Assembly (NCBI GenBank): GCA_038895395.1
Contig: JAWANJ010000047.1
Coordinates: 1 to 6,635, forward strand
Origin: DTGL01 sp038895395
GTDB lineage: Archaea; Iainarchaeota; Iainarchaeia; Iainarchaeales; DTGL01
Length of the DNA stretch: 6,635 nt
Reading direction: 5' to 3'
Part shown: positions 5,170 to 6,635 of the stretch, piece after piece
Position numbering within the stretch: position 1 is the first letter of the stretch
Layout of the letters: each line of letters opens with the position of its first letter
The notes under the pieces: model-generated
The model's input: only the letters and a program-made list of their open reading frames with translations
The model's database searches: none
What the model was told of the DNA's origin: nothing
Program-made: the position numbers and the translations under genes

Positions 5170-5784
5170 ATGTTTAACCAAAAAGGTTTTGTACCAATTG
5201 GCAGCAGTGCAAGGATTCGAGTTTTTCCAATATTCACGCTTTTAATTATTTTATCAAATATATTTGCCTTCTTTTTTCTTCCACAAGATTTAACAATCTA
5301 TTTTGCTCTTATTCCATCCAATCCAACATTTTTAACTCTCTTCACGCACATGTTTGTTCATGCTGATATTTTTCATCTTTTTGGCAATATGCTTTTTCTA
5401 TGGGTTTTTGGGAGAAGCGTTGAAGGAGCATTGGGTGGAAAAAAATTTTTGTTGATATATTTTTCATCCGGCTTAGCGGCAGTATTTGCACACTCTTTCA
5501 TAAGCACAAATCTAACAGTACCTGTTGTTGGTGCTTCAGGTGCCATTTCAGGAATCTTGGGCGCATATCTTTTGCTTTATCCTTCTTCAAAAGTCAGAGT
5601 ATATTTTGGTTTTTTCATAAGTGCTAATGTGCCTGCAATAATATATGCTTTTGGTTGGTTTGCAATGCAGCTTTATTTTGGTCTAATTAGTCTTCATCAA
5701 GAATTGGGTGTTGCATTTTTTGCGCATATTGGGGGATTTATAGCCGGTATCGTACTTTTGCCTATTTTAAAAAACAAAAAATAA
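5170..5784 (+). CDS. Rhomboid family intramembrane serine protease
   Basis: Rhomboids cleave membrane proteins inside the bilayer with a Ser-His dyad. The nucleophile is Ser123 in GASG (121-124). The general base is His186 in AHIGGFIAG, at the start of the last helix. The conserved HxxxN of the second helix is His69 and Asn73 (HLFGN), preceded by His64 in the THMFVHAD segment. EGALGGKKF at the second-to-third helix junction also fits the family. At 204 aa it is a minimal six-helix rhomboid, with hydrophobic segments near 18-37, 65-82, 93-112, 121-138, 143-172 and 180-199, no extra soluble domain, and a short lysine-rich C-terminus. The N-terminal PIGSSARIRVFPIFTLLI resembles the start of many small prokaryotic rhomboids, which supports the ATG at 5170. 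It follows tRNA-Asn and precedes the ZIP gene by 74 bp, apparently with separate promoters. The substrate is unknown. Confidence 0.94.
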   Translation: MFNQKGFVPIGSSARIRVFPIFTLLIILSNIFAFFFLPQDLTIYFALIPSNPTFLTLFTHMFVHADIFHLFGNMLFLWVFGRSVEGALGGKKFLLIYFSSGLAAVFAHSFISTNLTVPVVGASGAISGILGAYLLLYPSSKVRVYFGFFISANVPAIIYAFGWFAMQLYFGLISLHQELGVAFFAHIGGFIAGIVLLPILKNKK

Positions 5785-5806
5785 AAAAGTTTAACAATAA
5801 GAACTA

Positions 5807-5832
5807 AGGCAACTTATTTAGGCAATTTATTT
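5807..5832. repeat. 13-bp tandem repeat over the ZIP gene promoter
   Basis: AGGCAACTTATTT (5807-5819) is followed immediately by AGGCAATTTATTT (5820-5832), a head-to-tail repeat with one mismatch. The second copy overlaps the TATA-like element of the transporter gene. Tandem sites in this position could be an operator for a metal-responsive repressor, but duplication by slippage would look the same. Confidence 0.75.
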
Positions 5833-5834
5833 AT
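5826..5834 (+). promoter_or_regulatory. TATA-like element of the ZIP transporter gene
   Basis: TTTATTTAT lies 25-33 bp before the ATG at 5859, the spacing expected for a leaderless archaeal transcript. It makes the TTG at 5835 unlikely as a start, because that codon would lie directly against the TATA element and upstream of the predicted transcript start. Confidence 0.45.
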
Positions 5835-5858
5835 TTGTTTTTGTATATTGTAACATTC

Positions 5859-6593
5859 ATGCTTTTGCTGTGGATCATATTTGCTGCCATGATAGACAGC
5901 ATTATGGCCTTTGTTGGAGCATTATCGCTTTTGATCAAAAAGGATCTTTTTGAACATGTAATTTTTATACTTGTGTCTTTTTCAGCAGGTACTCTTTTAG
6001 CAGGTGCTTTTTTCCATCTAATTAACGAATCACTAGAAATGATGGATAAAAACACTGTTTTTCTTCTTGTGTTTTTTGGTTTTTGTGTCTTTTTTTTAAT
6101 GGAAAGAATACTCCACTGGCATCATTGCCACAAAGGCAAATGTGAGGTTCATCCAGTAAGTTGGCTTTTAACCTTTGGTGATGCAGTGCACAATTTTTTA
6201 GATGGTATGATAATTTCCTCAAGTTTTCTTGTAAACATTTCTTTTGGAATAGTAACAACCGCCCTAATTATAACACATGAGTTGCCGCAAGAGCTTGGCG
6301 ACTTTGCAATACTTGTAAAAAGTGGACTCAAAAAGAGAAAAGCTCTACTCATAAATTTCTTTTCTCAAATCACTTGCTTGTTAGGTGCATTGGTTTCTTA
6401 CTTTTTCTTTGTTAGTTATAAAGAGATATCTTTGCTTGTTCCGTTTGCTGCAGGCGGATTTATATATATCTCCGCTTCAGATTTGATACCAGAATTGCAT
6501 AGAGAGCTTGACCTTAAAAAGAGCATAAAATCTTTTATCATGTTTGTTTTTGGAATTGTTTTTATAATTATGCTGAAACTAGTTCTTGAATAG
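5859..6593 (+). CDS. ZIP family divalent metal transporter
   Basis: ZIP proteins carry Zn2+ and other divalent metals (Fe2+, Mn2+) across the membrane toward the cytoplasm. The two metal-site helices are clear: HNFLDG (His111, Asn112, Asp115) and HELPQELGD (His140, Glu141, Gln144, Glu145, Asp148). The second usually reads HEIPHE in the LIV-1-like subfamily, so Gln144 replaces a common His. Earlier HLINES (His53) and late FIYISASDLIPELHRE (Asp208, Glu212, His214) also match the family. Residues 86-98 form a His/Cys-rich loop (HWHHCHKGKCEVH) that probably binds metal. From the ATG at 5859 it has 244 aa, within the usual range for microbial ZIPs, with about eight hydrophobic helices. The frame opens at a TTG at 5835, but the TATA-like element favours the ATG. 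Metal specificity cannot be read from the sequence. Confidence 0.93.
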   Translation: MLLLWIIFAAMIDSIMAFVGALSLLIKKDLFEHVIFILVSFSAGTLLAGAFFHLINESLEMMDKNTVFLLVFFGFCVFFLMERILHWHHCHKGKCEVHPVSWLLTFGDAVHNFLDGMIISSSFLVNISFGIVTTALIITHELPQELGDFAILVKSGLKKRKALLINFFSQITCLLGALVSYFFFVSYKEISLLVPFAAGGFIYISASDLIPELHRELDLKKSIKSFIMFVFGIVFIIMLKLVLE

Positions 6594-6635
6594 CAGTAGA
6601 TTTACTTCTTTAAAAATTTAAATGTTTTCCTTAAT
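6594..6635. other. Short 3' flank with a TATA-like sequence
   Basis: These 42 bases after the ZIP stop hold no gene. TTAAAAATTTAAATG at 6610-6624 could be a promoter for a gene beyond the window edge, in either direction because it is nearly symmetric. No strong T-run terminator is visible before the window ends. Confidence 0.3.

Noticed and set aside
4843..5815. Shared motif CTAAGG(T)YAACTT at 4843 and 5804
   Set aside because: The two occurrences need a one-base gap and a substitution to align, and two copies in AT-rich DNA are not convincing as a regulatory motif.
6022..6352. Minus-strand frames of 78 and 67 aa inside the ZIP gene
   Set aside because: They overlap each other and the conserved metal-site codons of the ZIP transporter, so they are shadows.
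1..6635. CRISPR array, insertion sequence or defence island
   Set aside because: No regularly spaced repeats, transposase, nuclease or toxin-antitoxin features were found; the gene content is housekeeping.

Overview
The window looks like chromosomal DNA from an AT-rich archaeon, probably of euryarchaeal or DPANN type. The indicators are a pyruvoyl-dependent arginine decarboxylase, an MBF1-type zinc-ribbon/HTH protein, an archaeal-style FtsZ without the bacterial C-terminal peptide, a tRNA with the short archaeal D-loop and no encoded CCA, and TATA-like boxes 20-40 bp upstream of most start codons. I cannot place the lineage more finely by eye. No mobile element, CRISPR array, rRNA or phage gene is visible.

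Layout: an unrecognised basic protein on the minus strand (56-811) diverges from pdaD (943-1407). Then on the plus strand come an MBF1-like regulator (1509-1889) and, 4 bp later, a PDZ-containing site-2 protease (1894-3324). ftsZ follows on the minus strand (3403-4476), convergent with the protease across an A/T/G-only, C-free spacer that holds phased A-tracts and a perfect 13-bp tandem duplication. Next is a gene-poor stretch of about 530 bp (4477-5012), very low in GC and carrying four inverted repeats. It ends at tRNA-Asn(GUU) (5013-5084). A rhomboid protease (5170-5784) and a ZIP metal transporter (5859-6593) follow on the plus strand, each with its own promoter-like sequence.

Functionally this is mostly core physiology: polyamine (agmatine) synthesis, a basal-transcription-associated regulator, cell division, translation, metal uptake and two unrelated intramembrane proteases. 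The only close pairing is MBF1-like/site-2 protease. The other genes look like separate transcription units. Start codons were re-chosen for four genes: the unrecognised protein, the MBF1-like gene, ftsZ and the ZIP gene. In these cases a longer reading frame exists, but the internal ATG fits the promoter, ribosome-binding site or family N-terminus better. ftsZ is the only gene with a strong Shine-Dalgarno sequence; the others appear leaderless or nearly so.

I found no convincing new multi-gene system. The items most worth a second look are non-coding: the inverted-repeat-rich region upstream of ftsZ, the 13-bp tandem repeat over the ZIP promoter, and the structured ftsZ/protease 3' spacer.
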